Assembly: GCF_005233515.1 (NCBI RefSeq)
Contig: NZ_QFZZ01000006.1
Location: 1-64,000, forward strand
Length of the DNA: 64,000 nt
Direction: 5' to 3'
From: Pseudomonas sp. CFBP13508
GTDB lineage: Bacteria; Pseudomonadota; Gammaproteobacteria; Pseudomonadales; Pseudomonadaceae
The number at the start of each line of letters is the position of its first letter. The stretch's first letter is position 1. Both the position numbers and the translations under genes were made by a program. Below the pieces are notes generated by a model. It saw nothing but the letters and a program-made list of their open reading frames with translations. It had not been told where the DNA came from and made no database searches. Shown here piece by piece: positions 1-8,750 of this stretch.

Positions 1-149
1 ACGGTCGCTGCGCTCCCACGCCCGGATCAATCCCTCCACTCAGCCTTCCGACGTCGCCGGTGGATCAAGATCAAGAGCAGGCGAGCTGACACTCGGCCTA
101 TTGAGTGGTGAAAAGCGTGTGTGTCCGGCTTTTGATTTGTGTTGTTGCT

Positions 150-406
150 GCCCCTCACCCCAGCCCTCTCCCGAGGGAGAGGGGGCCGATTTTGTGTGGT
201 TTGCAAATCCTGAGTTCAACTCGGACTTTCACGTCGGCGTACCTCGCCTGAACAACTCGGTCAGTCCCTCTCCCTCTGGGAGGGAGAGGGGGCCGATTTT
301 GTGTGGTTTTCAACTCCTGAGTTCAACTCGGACTTTCACGTCGGCGTACCTCGCCTGAACAACTCGGTCAGTCCCCTCTCCCTCTGGGAGAGGGCTAGGG
401 TGAGGG
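150..406. repeat. Composite repeat: inverted CCCTCTCCC ends around two 107-bp direct units
   Basis: A segment reading CCCCTCACCCCAGCCCTCTC at about 150-184 reappears as its reverse complement at about 373-405. Between the two ends lie two direct copies (174-280 and 281-387, period 107 bp) that share the stretch from GGGGGCCGATTTTGTG to the GAACAACTCGGTCAGTCCC end. No coding potential is evident. The G/C-rich palindromic ends resemble a REP-type intergenic element of Pseudomonas that has expanded internally. From 1 to 741 I see no gene. Confidence 0.7.
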
Positions 407-627
407 TGGCGATCTGGAGTGTGTTTAAAGCAGTGTCTGAGTTCGCAGAACCTTCCCACAAGGTTTTCAGGTTGTCCGTCGGACGTGCGATCTCTAGTCT
501 TTTGGTGTCGCCGAAACTTCGGCGATCGGGTGTGAGAACCCTTAGGAACTGTTAATCCACAATCAGTACCACCATAATCGCCGCCGGCATTCCTGCTGTC
601 TGCATTGTTATGGCGGCTGTGTGCGGG

Positions 628-707
628 CGGACTTCGGTCCGGCCGGGCTTGTTCCTACCGGTTTCTCACCCCGCACACTGCTGCCACCACTCCGCCGCGT
701 GAGAAAC
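628..707 (+). promoter_or_regulatory. Hairpin-rich leader upstream of the DUF6124 gene
   Basis: Two stem-loops can be read directly. The first is CGGAC-TTCG-GTCCG at 628-641, with a UUCG-type tetraloop. The second is a perfect 9-bp stem, GTTTCTCAC at 661-669 pairing with GTGAGAAAC at 699-707. They end 34 nt before the chosen start of the next gene, so they would lie in its 5' leader or act as a DNA site. Any regulatory role is inference. Confidence 0.4.
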
Positions 708-741
708 GGCAAGTGATTGGCTATTGATGAGGAACGTATCA

Positions 742-1104
742 ATGTCAAAACCTGTCCCCGACCCACCCCTCGAACCCTCACCCCCCCTCGAACAAACCAT
801 CCGCGCCGACGACCTCGCCAAGAACCGCGAAGCGATCAAGCGGGCTCTGGATTTTTACCTGTGTCCGCAGCCGAGCAAAGCGCACCCTCCCAGTACCATG
901 TTTGTGATCCAGCCCGAAATCGACACCGAAACCCTGCTCGCCCATGCCTGTGAGTCACTTGCTTCAGCCAACACCCTGGCCAGTGATTTCGCCGATCAGT
1001 TGGGGCGACCGCAGCGCAATACGGCGCTGGCGATTCAGCAGATCATCATGCTTGCCGAGCTGGCGGTGAACCGTGCGCTGGATCGGGTGGATCCCCAGGC
1101 ATGA
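742..1104 (+). CDS. DUF6124 family protein
   Basis: This 120-residue protein has a Pro-rich N-terminus (KPVPDPPLEPSPP), a segment REAIKRALDFYL, a central FVIQPEIDTETLLAHACESL block, and a helical C-terminus ending near MLAELAVNRALDRV. That layout matches the small Pseudomonas family now called DUF6124 (earlier DUF3077), whose function is unknown. The ATG at 742 was chosen because GAGGA sits 8-9 nt upstream; TTG 724 and ATG 727 are possible but lack a ribosome binding site. It is convergent with the giant toxin gene and shares a terminator with it. Confidence 0.82.
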   Translation: MSKPVPDPPLEPSPPLEQTIRADDLAKNREAIKRALDFYLCPQPSKAHPPSTMFVIQPEIDTETLLAHACESLASANTLASDFADQLGRPQRNTALAIQQIIMLAELAVNRALDRVDPQA

Positions 1105-1106
1105 AA

Positions 1107-1138
1107 AAAACCACTGGGCCGTCAAGCCCAGTGGTTTT
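1107..1138. terminator. Bidirectional rho-independent terminator
   Basis: A 13-bp perfect stem (AAAACCACTGGGC at 1107-1119 pairing with GCCCAGTGGTTTT at 1126-1138) has a 6-nt loop. A-tract and T-tract flanks make it a terminator for both convergent genes. Confidence 0.88.
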
Positions 1139-1162
1139 CCACGACGTGCAATCGCTCGGGTG

Positions 1163-4100
1163 TCACGTCACCGGTGTCAGGTTCACGTCTGTTACAAGCA
1201 TGTCGATCAACAACCGCAGGTATTTGAAGCTCTCACCTTTTTTCTCCCAACGATCAACGAATAACAGACCCTTGTCATTGACCTGGATCGGCGTGACAAC
1301 GATCTCGCCATTGCGGGATCTATGCACAACGCTAGCGTTGCGGGTATCTGCATTTTCGATCAGGAAATCCCCGGTTCGGGTCAGTTTGCTGCGACTGACC
1401 GATGGCGTCGCGGCAGGCTTTTTCGTTCCGGGGACGGCCACCTCCATGAGAAAGTCGCTGCTCAAGGCCTGTACGTTGGCCTTGCTCTTGTCGCTGACAA
1501 ACTCCCACGAGCCACGGTGGATGTCCCTGGCCAGCTCAGGGGCCGTGTCGCGTACGTGCAGGCTGACGGCTGAAAGTGTATCGGCCAGACCTGGCACGCC
1601 GAGGTTGTAATTGGTGTGCGCGCTGCCGATGAGGGCCACCCATTTATGCGGCCCGTGAGCCAGTTGATCGGCTTCGATCACTTGGGTCGCGAAATAGCTG
1701 AACATCTCGTTTCGGGAGATTTCCACGTCATGTATGCCCTTGAGGTGGTAGGACGCCGTGCAATCGAGTGCCCTGATGCGCATGTTGTATTTGGCTGCGG
1801 CCTGATAGACCTCTGTGTACGTATCGCTCCCTTGGTAAAAGCGCATGTGGCCGTGATCCTGGCGCTGCAGATACGCCTTAAGCCTGTCCGGCATGCGCTG
1901 GGTGCGCAGGAAAGTATCGAGATCGGCCTGGTGCAGGTCGGTGAACACGTGCTCGACATATAACGTGTCGTACCCTGCTTCCTTGAGGGCTTTCATGTGC
2001 TTTTTCAGCAGCGCTTTGCTGGCTGTATCGCTGTGGGTTTCGCCGATCAGCAGATTCAAGCGTGCGTCGGTCAATTGCCGCAAAAAAACCTCGAATGTGC
2101 AGTCGGAGGTGAGCAACGGCAGGATAGGCGCATCGGGAGGGGCGTAAGCAGTGAAGGCGTCTCTGGCCGCTTTTTCCAGACGGTCGCGCTGGGCAATGAA
2201 AGCCTCGTAGGCCGTTCTTTCACTCGGTACTGTCGGGGTGTAATACGAGTTCATGGAGTAGGGCCTTTGCAACATTTCAGCAATGTCGTTGCGCAGTGGC
2301 GCAGCAACATCGAATTCACTGAAGTGGTCAACGGCAGCCGCTGCGGCGGACGGCCTGGAGGCTGGCAGAGGCGCCATGTATGTACTCGGCATCTGGACGA
2401 GAAAATCACCTTGCGCTGATGCATCTCCGGCGATGCCGCCGGGCGCATCCCTGGCAATGCGCGCGGGTTGGTACAGGTCGACGTCTTCAATGCGCACGGC
2501 CACGGCATCGTGAAGATCGGCAAGCCCCGGTGTGTTGTCGAAGGTGCTCATCCGCGATTGTTCCGTGAGCACGATCCAGCGTTCGTCTGGCGCGTCAACG
2601 CTATCGCCAGCAAGGATTTTGTGCGAGTAGAAATTTCGCACGCTGTTGCTTCTCGGCGTCAGAGGCGAGAGCTCGGACATGACCATTGCGCCCTCGACCC
2701 GGTAGCAGGTGGAAGCATCCAGCGCGCTGATTTTCAGGCCTTTTTCCCGTGCCGCGCGCACCAGCGCCTCGTAGGAGAACGTCGCATCGCAGCCCAACGC
2801 CTTATCCACGGCTTGCAGATGCTTGCGGATATGCAGCCAGGATTTGCCCGCGTTGAATTTTTCCAGTTTGAGCGGGAAGACGTCTCCGGGCAGGTATTCG
2901 ATATAGAGACGCCTGTAGCCGTTTCTGACCAACGCATCCAGATTCTGGATCAGCGCTTGTTTACTGGCGATCGAGGCGGGCACCGCGCCGATTACCAGGT
3001 TTTTGCCCTTGAGCGCATCGCTGGCGATCAGTTGGGCAAACGATATATCGGCGCCGACATCAGGGACCTGCGGGCGTGCGGGTAGCGAGGCAAGTTCGGA
3101 AAAATGCTGCGTGGCATCCTTGGTCAGCTTCTCGACCTGCGTCAGGTAGGCTCTGCGCGTCGAGGACATTTCACTGACAGCCCCGGCGACGATCGACTCG
3201 GGACGGACCATGTAGTCCGCACTGCGCTTGAGCAGCTCCTCTCGAGCTTGCGGATTCATCACCGTTTCGATGCGTTCGCGATATTTGGCCGCCACACCGT
3301 AATCTGTGTGCGGGCCGGAGGCCTGCGGTAAGGTTTCATACTTCGGCGCCCCCCCGCTGATGCCACTGCGCACCATCCTGCCTTCTGAATCACGCACTGC
3401 CAGAATACCGGTCGAGAACAACCTGCCACTGTCCGGGTCAAGGCGATGCAACAGATAGCGTCCGAGGGCATCGGGCTGGTTCGACGCCCACAAATTCTGT
3501 GCCCTGAATACCACCGGCTGCATGTCCGCCGGAGCTGCGACCGGAGCCACTTGATCGATCAGTGTCACCACATTGCGTTGTTCGTTGCTGGCACTGGCGC
3601 TGATTCGGCGCAAAGGGCGGCGCACAGGTTTGAGCGAGCGCAGGGCGGGACGCAGGTCAGTCAGTACCGCGCCGGCACTGTTGAACCAGTAACCGAGCAG
3701 ATGCCCGAACGCTTCATTGGTATCGCCCTGGCGGTAGGCATGCAAAGCGAGCATGGCGTCCTTGAACGCCAGCAGCAGGCCAGTGCTCAGACTCAACAGC
3801 GGGAAGGGCGCGGTGGCAATGGCGAGCACCCATTCGACACTGGTCCAGATCAGACCGGCGATCATCTCGGTACGGCTCGTGGTAGTGGCGTGGACATTGT
3901 CGATCCGGCGCTGCAATTTCATGTTGTACAGCGCAGTACGTAAATCGCTGACAGGTTTTACCGACCGGGTCGAGTCGTAACGTGCCGGGCTGGGCATGGA
4001 GATATTGAGGCTGTCGGGTAACTGTTTTCTTGCATTTTCGAGGAAGGTGCGAACCCGGGCCTGGCCACTGACACCTACCCGCAGCGTGAGGTATTCAATC

Positions 4101-6880
4101 AGGCCAGGCTGTTTCTTGAGCAGATAATTGAACTGTCGTGCCTCACGAAAACCGATGCCGTCCGGCGCATCGGGTGTGTAAAGCAGGACCGGGTTTTCGG
4201 CATGGCTGAACAGCCACACATCAATTATCCATTCGCCATCGATCATCATCCGGTGCAGCGCGTATTTCGTGCGCACAGGTCCCGAGGTCTCATCCATGCT
4301 GGTAATACTTTGCTCCAGCCATTGCAGATCGTGACTGGTGATGCTGCCTCGCAGCCGGCTTTCCAGCGCAGCGCTTTTCATCTGCCGCTGGGTAATCGCC
4401 AGCGTCGCGTTGCGTCTGAAAGCGTAGCCCTCGCTGGTTGAACCCTGCAGTTCCTTCTTGACCTTGTCGGTGTAGCGTTGGCCGATCCATACGCCAGTGA
4501 CCGAGCGCGCTACTTTCTGCGCGGTCAGGAGGCTGATATCGATACCTGGCGGCCCCTTGAAGCGAGCCGAGCTGGAAAATTTTTCATCGAGAAAACCGAC
4601 GCCGTCGGCATAGCCGTCGCGATACAGCTGTGTGTAGGTCATCGGCGGCGGTGTCGACGAACGCACCATCGAGGGTGGCGAATAGGCCCAGACGGTATCC
4701 GGGTCGACGTCGTTGGCCGGGCGCTGCAGCAGGCGGTTCAGGCTGATCCGGGCTTGCTCGTGGACAAAATCGATAAACGCCGGGAAACGTCCGCCCGACA
4801 GTGGATGGTCATTGAACTCACGCAGGGCGCCCTCGGCATCCTCGGTCAATGTCGTGAGTTTTCTGCGGTCGGCCATGCTGGTCCGGCGATACCACGGCGG
4901 CGTGCTGAAATCATAATCGTCAAGACGCGTGGCCAGTACATGCTCGGCCATTGCTCGCAGGCAATCGGAGTGACTGCCGATATGTTCGAACGTGACCCTC
5001 TGATGTTCCAGCGATCCAGGCTTGAAACTCAGGCCGGCCAGCACTTTGCGCAGGGTCGGGCGAAAGCGCATGGGCGCACGGTTGATCAGGTAACCCGCCA
5101 TGCTGTCAGCGACATCGCTGTGCCTGGCCCAGCTCAACAGCTGGGACTGGCACTCGCGCTCACTGCCGAAAGCCTGGAACTGTTGCTCGCGAGGTGCCTG
5201 AGGCGTACACAGCAATATCCGCGTGATCGCGCCATTCGCATCACTCTGGCGCAGCACCCACAGGTCCAGCAGTTGCGCCCCATGCACGCAAAGGGTGGCG
5301 GCCTGCAGTTGGCTGTCGCTGGCGCTGCGCAGACGCTCGATCAGTTGCAGATCAGTGTCGAGCAGGTGCCCTTGCAACGCTGCCGTATGCGCGAGCGCGA
5401 CGATGCGTTGATCGAGCATCTTTTCGATCGCCGGCTTTATCGTGGGCCGCGCCTGCATATCTTTTTGCAAGCTGGCGTAGTCGACGCGAGGTTGCATCTT
5501 GAGCGCTTGTTCGACCAGCCATGCCGGAGTCACGTCCGCGTACATTGCTGGCAACGGCGCGTCATCGTAGCTGAGCGTGGTGTAGCGCAAAAACTCCGAA
5601 CCGGGCAGTTCATCGCCGGTGTGTGGCCCGCGCAAGGACAGATCGAGCAAATTGGATCGATGCACATAAACCCCATAGCCCGGCACTCGGCGATCGGTGC
5701 TGATATGCAGCTTGTGCGGTTCGAGGTCGTCGATCTCCAGGTCATCACTCAGGCGCTCCAGCCATTGGTGGCGAGCAAGCGCCGCCAGGCTGCCCGTCGG
5801 CTCCATCAGATCAAGCAGATGCTGACGCGCACGGTTGTAGTTGGCGACATGCTGCGTGAGTTCTGTCTGCCTGTCGGGACTGGCGCTGCGATACCAGTCC
5901 GGCGCGCTGTAGCGCAGGTGGCGCTCGAACAGGGTCTGGGCACGCAATTGAAGACGCGCGGTGAGATCAGGCAGTGCCGCAGCGATTGCGCGCTCCAGGG
6001 CGCTGACCAGTAACTTGGGATCTTGCTGCGGATTGTCGGCGAAGCTCAACGCCCGTTCGATGTCCTGGGTGCGTTTTTCGATCAGCGCGTCGTAGGTGTG
6101 CTCGAACAACGGCTTGCTGTCGATGGCTGCAAGTCGCAGCGGCCAGATCCCCGCGGCGCCGACGTCGTGGTAGCGCGTCGGCAACAGGGACATGAACTCG
6201 TCGCGACCGCCGGGCTGGTTCAGGGACGCACGCAACTGGCTATCGAGGTCGGCCAGAGAGCTGAAAAACTCGAGACCGCGCACGGGTGTGAACAGTACGG
6301 CAAAGCCAACGCTCTGGTCTGTCAGCAGATCGCTGACCCGGGGAGTGTCCTTTTGGGTGACGACAAAGGCGCCGGCCAGCTCGACGCGGCTGCCCTGATA
6401 GCTGAATTGCAGCGCGTACATTGCCGGACGCAGCATCGGCCCCAGTCCGAGTTTCTCCAGAAGCTCGCCGGCTTGCGGGTGCAACAGTCGGTCGGTCACG
6501 GCTTGCCGCGCTTCGTGCTCAATGGCGGTGAATCCAGCATCGTATTTGAGGAAGGTTTTCGCCGGCTTGCCGTCGATCTGATCGCGCAGGTCCATGTTGA
6601 TCAGTTGGGTGTTGAGCCTGATCTTCTGGGTTGCGATGAGCTGTTTGCCTTCCGCGGTTTGCAGATCGCTGGTTTCCAGCGCCTGATAGAGCGCTCGGCT
6701 GCGTTGCAAAAAGCCGTTACGGTAAGTGGTGAGCTGTTCGTTGAGACGTTTCAGGTAAGTCTGTTCAGCGGTCGGTTTTTGTGCGGGAAGCAGTGGGGTC
6801 GGGCTGTCAAACAGATAGTCGCTGATCTGGTTGACGTTGCTGTTGATCTCTGCGGGTGTTGGGGATTTTGCCGGGGTCAC
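1163..6880 (-). CDS. Giant dermonecrotic-type / membrane-targeted effector toxin with two tandem ChaN/TIKI-like domains
   Basis: About 1905 residues. The N-terminal two thirds resemble the large helical dermonecrotic-toxin-like proteins common in Pseudomonas. A long hydrophobic stretch lies near residues 1005-1050 (AGLIWTSVEWVLAIA, then PLLSLSTGLLLAF) and could be the membrane-targeting or translocation part. Two homologous domains follow. Domain 2 carries the GExH signature of the ChaN/TIKI/erythromycin-esterase-like superfamily (LLIGETHSD near residue 1613), then LYVEHVF, ALDCTASYHLKG and LIGSAHTNYNLG. Domain 1, with LVIGAVPAS near residue 1298, has lost these residues. The GTG at 6880 is preferred because GGAGAG lies 6 nt upstream; ATG 6946 and TTG 7015 are upstream alternatives without a clear site. 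It follows nagE on the same strand after a 131-nt gap. No immunity gene or secretion signal was recognised. Confidence 0.72.
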   Translation of the reverse strand: MTPAKSPTPAEINSNVNQISDYLFDSPTPLLPAQKPTAEQTYLKRLNEQLTTYRNGFLQRSRALYQALETSDLQTAEGKQLIATQKIRLNTQLINMDLRDQIDGKPAKTFLKYDAGFTAIEHEARQAVTDRLLHPQAGELLEKLGLGPMLRPAMYALQFSYQGSRVELAGAFVVTQKDTPRVSDLLTDQSVGFAVLFTPVRGLEFFSSLADLDSQLRASLNQPGGRDEFMSLLPTRYHDVGAAGIWPLRLAAIDSKPLFEHTYDALIEKRTQDIERALSFADNPQQDPKLLVSALERAIAAALPDLTARLQLRAQTLFERHLRYSAPDWYRSASPDRQTELTQHVANYNRARQHLLDLMEPTGSLAALARHQWLERLSDDLEIDDLEPHKLHISTDRRVPGYGVYVHRSNLLDLSLRGPHTGDELPGSEFLRYTTLSYDDAPLPAMYADVTPAWLVEQALKMQPRVDYASLQKDMQARPTIKPAIEKMLDQRIVALAHTAALQGHLLDTDLQLIERLRSASDSQLQAATLCVHGAQLLDLWVLRQSDANGAITRILLCTPQAPREQQFQAFGSERECQSQLLSWARHSDVADSMAGYLINRAPMRFRPTLRKVLAGLSFKPGSLEHQRVTFEHIGSHSDCLRAMAEHVLATRLDDYDFSTPPWYRRTSMADRRKLTTLTEDAEGALREFNDHPLSGGRFPAFIDFVHEQARISLNRLLQRPANDVDPDTVWAYSPPSMVRSSTPPPMTYTQLYRDGYADGVGFLDEKFSSSARFKGPPGIDISLLTAQKVARSVTGVWIGQRYTDKVKKELQGSTSEGYAFRRNATLAITQRQMKSAALESRLRGSITSHDLQWLEQSITSMDETSGPVRTKYALHRMMIDGEWIIDVWLFSHAENPVLLYTPDAPDGIGFREARQFNYLLKKQPGLIEYLTLRVGVSGQARVRTFLENARKQLPDSLNISMPSPARYDSTRSVKPVSDLRTALYNMKLQRRIDNVHATTTSRTEMIAGLIWTSVEWVLAIATAPFPLLSLSTGLLLAFKDAMLALHAYRQGDTNEAFGHLLGYWFNSAGAVLTDLRPALRSLKPVRRPLRRISASASNEQRNVVTLIDQVAPVAAPADMQPVVFRAQNLWASNQPDALGRYLLHRLDPDSGRLFSTGILAVRDSEGRMVRSGISGGAPKYETLPQASGPHTDYGVAAKYRERIETVMNPQAREELLKRSADYMVRPESIVAGAVSEMSSTRRAYLTQVEKLTKDATQHFSELASLPARPQVPDVGADISFAQLIASDALKGKNLVIGAVPASIASKQALIQNLDALVRNGYRRLYIEYLPGDVFPLKLEKFNAGKSWLHIRKHLQAVDKALGCDATFSYEALVRAAREKGLKISALDASTCYRVEGAMVMSELSPLTPRSNSVRNFYSHKILAGDSVDAPDERWIVLTEQSRMSTFDNTPGLADLHDAVAVRIEDVDLYQPARIARDAPGGIAGDASAQGDFLVQMPSTYMAPLPASRPSAAAAAVDHFSEFDVAAPLRNDIAEMLQRPYSMNSYYTPTVPSERTAYEAFIAQRDRLEKAARDAFTAYAPPDAPILPLLTSDCTFEVFLRQLTDARLNLLIGETHSDTASKALLKKHMKALKEAGYDTLYVEHVFTDLHQADLDTFLRTQRMPDRLKAYLQRQDHGHMRFYQGSDTYTEVYQAAAKYNMRIRALDCTASYHLKGIHDVEISRNEMFSYFATQVIEADQLAHGPHKWVALIGSAHTNYNLGVPGLADTLSAVSLHVRDTAPELARDIHRGSWEFVSDKSKANVQALSSDFLMEVAVPGTKKPAATPSVSRSKLTRTGDFLIENADTRNASVVHRSRNGEIVVTPIQVNDKGLLFVDRWEKKGESFKYLRLLIDMLVTDVNLTPVT

Positions 6881-7011
6881 GGGCGCTCTCCAGATTGGGA
6901 ATGAGCGCTCAGCATGGCGAGGGGGGCGTGGAGGAGGGTGGTACATACGTATGGAGTGTGGAATCTGCGGAGCTGGCGAGCCTGATCGCGAACAGGCCCG
7001 CCAACCCTCGT

Positions 7012-8727
7012 TCAAACCTGCGCGCTGACCTCTTGGCGATTCACCAACCCTTCCAGCGCGCAGCTCAGACTTGCTGCCTTTTCACCCACCAGCAAATGCC
7101 AGATCCCACCGTCCAACTGGCTGACACCCTGGCAGCCCAGCGCTTGCAACTGCGCCTCTGACAACGTCTTGCCATCGGCCAGTTGCAGGCGAATGCGGGT
7201 CATGGCGATGCAATCGAGCTGCAGCACATTGTCGCGACCGCCCAGTGCATTCAGCCATTGCTGAGCCTCGTTGCTTGTAAGCACAACGGTCTTCGGTTCA
7301 TCGGCAATTACTGCGGTTTCCACCAACGTTGTTCGGCCCAGCGCAGGCATGGCCAAGCGGATTTCATCGGCAATGCTGTCAGCCAGCGGCCCGACCACGA
7401 CCTGCAGACTGCCGCCCTTGCCCGGGCGCACCACCGCCATCGCGCCCAGCGCTTTCAGCTCGGCATCCGAGGCCTTGTTGCGATCGACCATCTCCAGGCG
7501 CAGTCGGGTCGTGCAGGCGCCGACGGTGAGCAGATTCTCGGCGCCGCCCAAGGCTTTGATATACGCACTGGCGCGTTCGGTTTCCGAAAGCACGGCTTTT
7601 TCTGCCGTGGCCACGTCTTCGCGTCCCGGCGTCTTCAGATTGAAGCGGCGGATACAGAAGTCGAAGACCAGGTAATAGATGACCGCGTAAGCCAGCCCGA
7701 CCGGCACCACCAACCAGCCATTTGTGGACTTGCCCCAGCCGAGAATCATGTCGATGAAGCCACCGGAAAAGGTGAAGCCCAGATGAATGTTCAGACCGTT
7801 GGTGATCGCCATCGACAGCCCGGTCAGCAGCGCGTGCAGGAGGAACAACAGCGGTGCGAGAAACATGAAGGCAAATTCGATCGGCTCGGTCACGCCGGTC
7901 AGAAACGAGGTCAGCGCCATCGACAGGAAGATCCCGCCCATCACCTTGCGCCGCTCCGGCAAAGCGTTGCGATACATCGCCAGGCACGCGGCGGGCAGGC
8001 CGAAGATCATCATCGGGAACATGCCGGTCATGAACTGGCCGCCCTTCGGATCGCCGGCAAAATACCGCGACAGATCGCCGGTCACCAGCGCGCCGGTGGT
8101 CGGGTCGGTGAAGTTGCCGAAGACGAACCACGCCATGTTGTTAAGGATGTGGTGCAGGCCGGTGACGATCAGCAAACGGTTGAAGACGCCGAAGACGAAG
8201 GCGCCAATGCTGCCGCTTTCCATCATCAGCGCGCCGAACGCATTGATGCCCTGCTGGATCGGCGGCCAGATATAGCCGAACAGCACGCCCAGCCCCACCG
8301 CCGCGAACCCGGTGACGATCGGCACGAACCGCCGGCCACCGAAGAACGCCAGATACTCCGGTAGCTTGATGTCCTTGAAGCGGTTGTACAGCGCGCCGGC
8401 CAACAGGCCGCTGACGATCCCGGCGAGCATGCCCATGTTGATGGTCGAGTCGAGCACCTTGAGCGTGGAGATCATCACCAGATAACCGATCACCCCGGCC
8501 AGGCCGGCGGTGCCGTTGTTGTCCTTGGCGAAACCGACGGCGATGCCGATGGCAAAAATCATCGCCAGGTTGGCGAAGATCACTTGCCCGGCATCGTGAA
8601 TGATCGCGATGTTCAACAGGTCGGTGTCGCCCAGGCGCAGCAGCAGGCCGGCAATCGGCAGGATCGCGATCGGCAGCATCAGCGCGCGGCCGAGGCGTTG
8701 CAGGCCTTCGATGAAGAGTTGGTACAT
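7012..8727 (-). CDS. nagE: PTS N-acetylglucosamine transporter subunit IIBC (NagE)
   Basis: 571 residues. The first ~370 form a multi-helix EIIC glucose/GlcNAc-type channel starting MYQLFIEGLQRLGRALMLP. An EIIB domain follows, with the phosphocysteine in GACTTRLRL (Cys405). A second EIIB-like domain (about residues 485-570) has CIAMTRIRL, in which the position matching Cys405 is Ala508. It imports GlcNAc across the inner membrane with phosphorylation, receiving phosphate from the adjacent EIIA-HPr-EI protein. ATG 8727 has AAAGGAC about 8 nt upstream. The in-frame upstream extension to 8838 overlaps the preceding gene and is rejected. It is the last clear gene of the nag operon, 23 nt after the EIIA-HPr-EI gene. 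Confidence 0.93.
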   Translation of the reverse strand: MYQLFIEGLQRLGRALMLPIAILPIAGLLLRLGDTDLLNIAIIHDAGQVIFANLAMIFAIGIAVGFAKDNNGTAGLAGVIGYLVMISTLKVLDSTINMGMLAGIVSGLLAGALYNRFKDIKLPEYLAFFGGRRFVPIVTGFAAVGLGVLFGYIWPPIQQGINAFGALMMESGSIGAFVFGVFNRLLIVTGLHHILNNMAWFVFGNFTDPTTGALVTGDLSRYFAGDPKGGQFMTGMFPMMIFGLPAACLAMYRNALPERRKVMGGIFLSMALTSFLTGVTEPIEFAFMFLAPLLFLLHALLTGLSMAITNGLNIHLGFTFSGGFIDMILGWGKSTNGWLVVPVGLAYAVIYYLVFDFCIRRFNLKTPGREDVATAEKAVLSETERASAYIKALGGAENLLTVGACTTRLRLEMVDRNKASDAELKALGAMAVVRPGKGGSLQVVVGPLADSIADEIRLAMPALGRTTLVETAVIADEPKTVVLTSNEAQQWLNALGGRDNVLQLDCIAMTRIRLQLADGKTLSEAQLQALGCQGVSQLDGGIWHLLVGEKAASLSCALEGLVNRQEVSAQV

Positions 8728-8750
8728 GGCGTTTGTCCTTTTTGTTTTTG

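Noticed and set aside
101..555. Short frames in the 5' repeat region
   Set aside because: They translate the repeat units and show no RBS or domain; treated as non-coding repeat.
4478..6013. Long plus-strand frame (511 codons) opposite the giant toxin
   Set aside because: It is antisense to a coherent protein, has no recognisable domain, and its composition (Arg/Gln/His-rich) is typical of reverse-strand shadows in GC-rich DNA.
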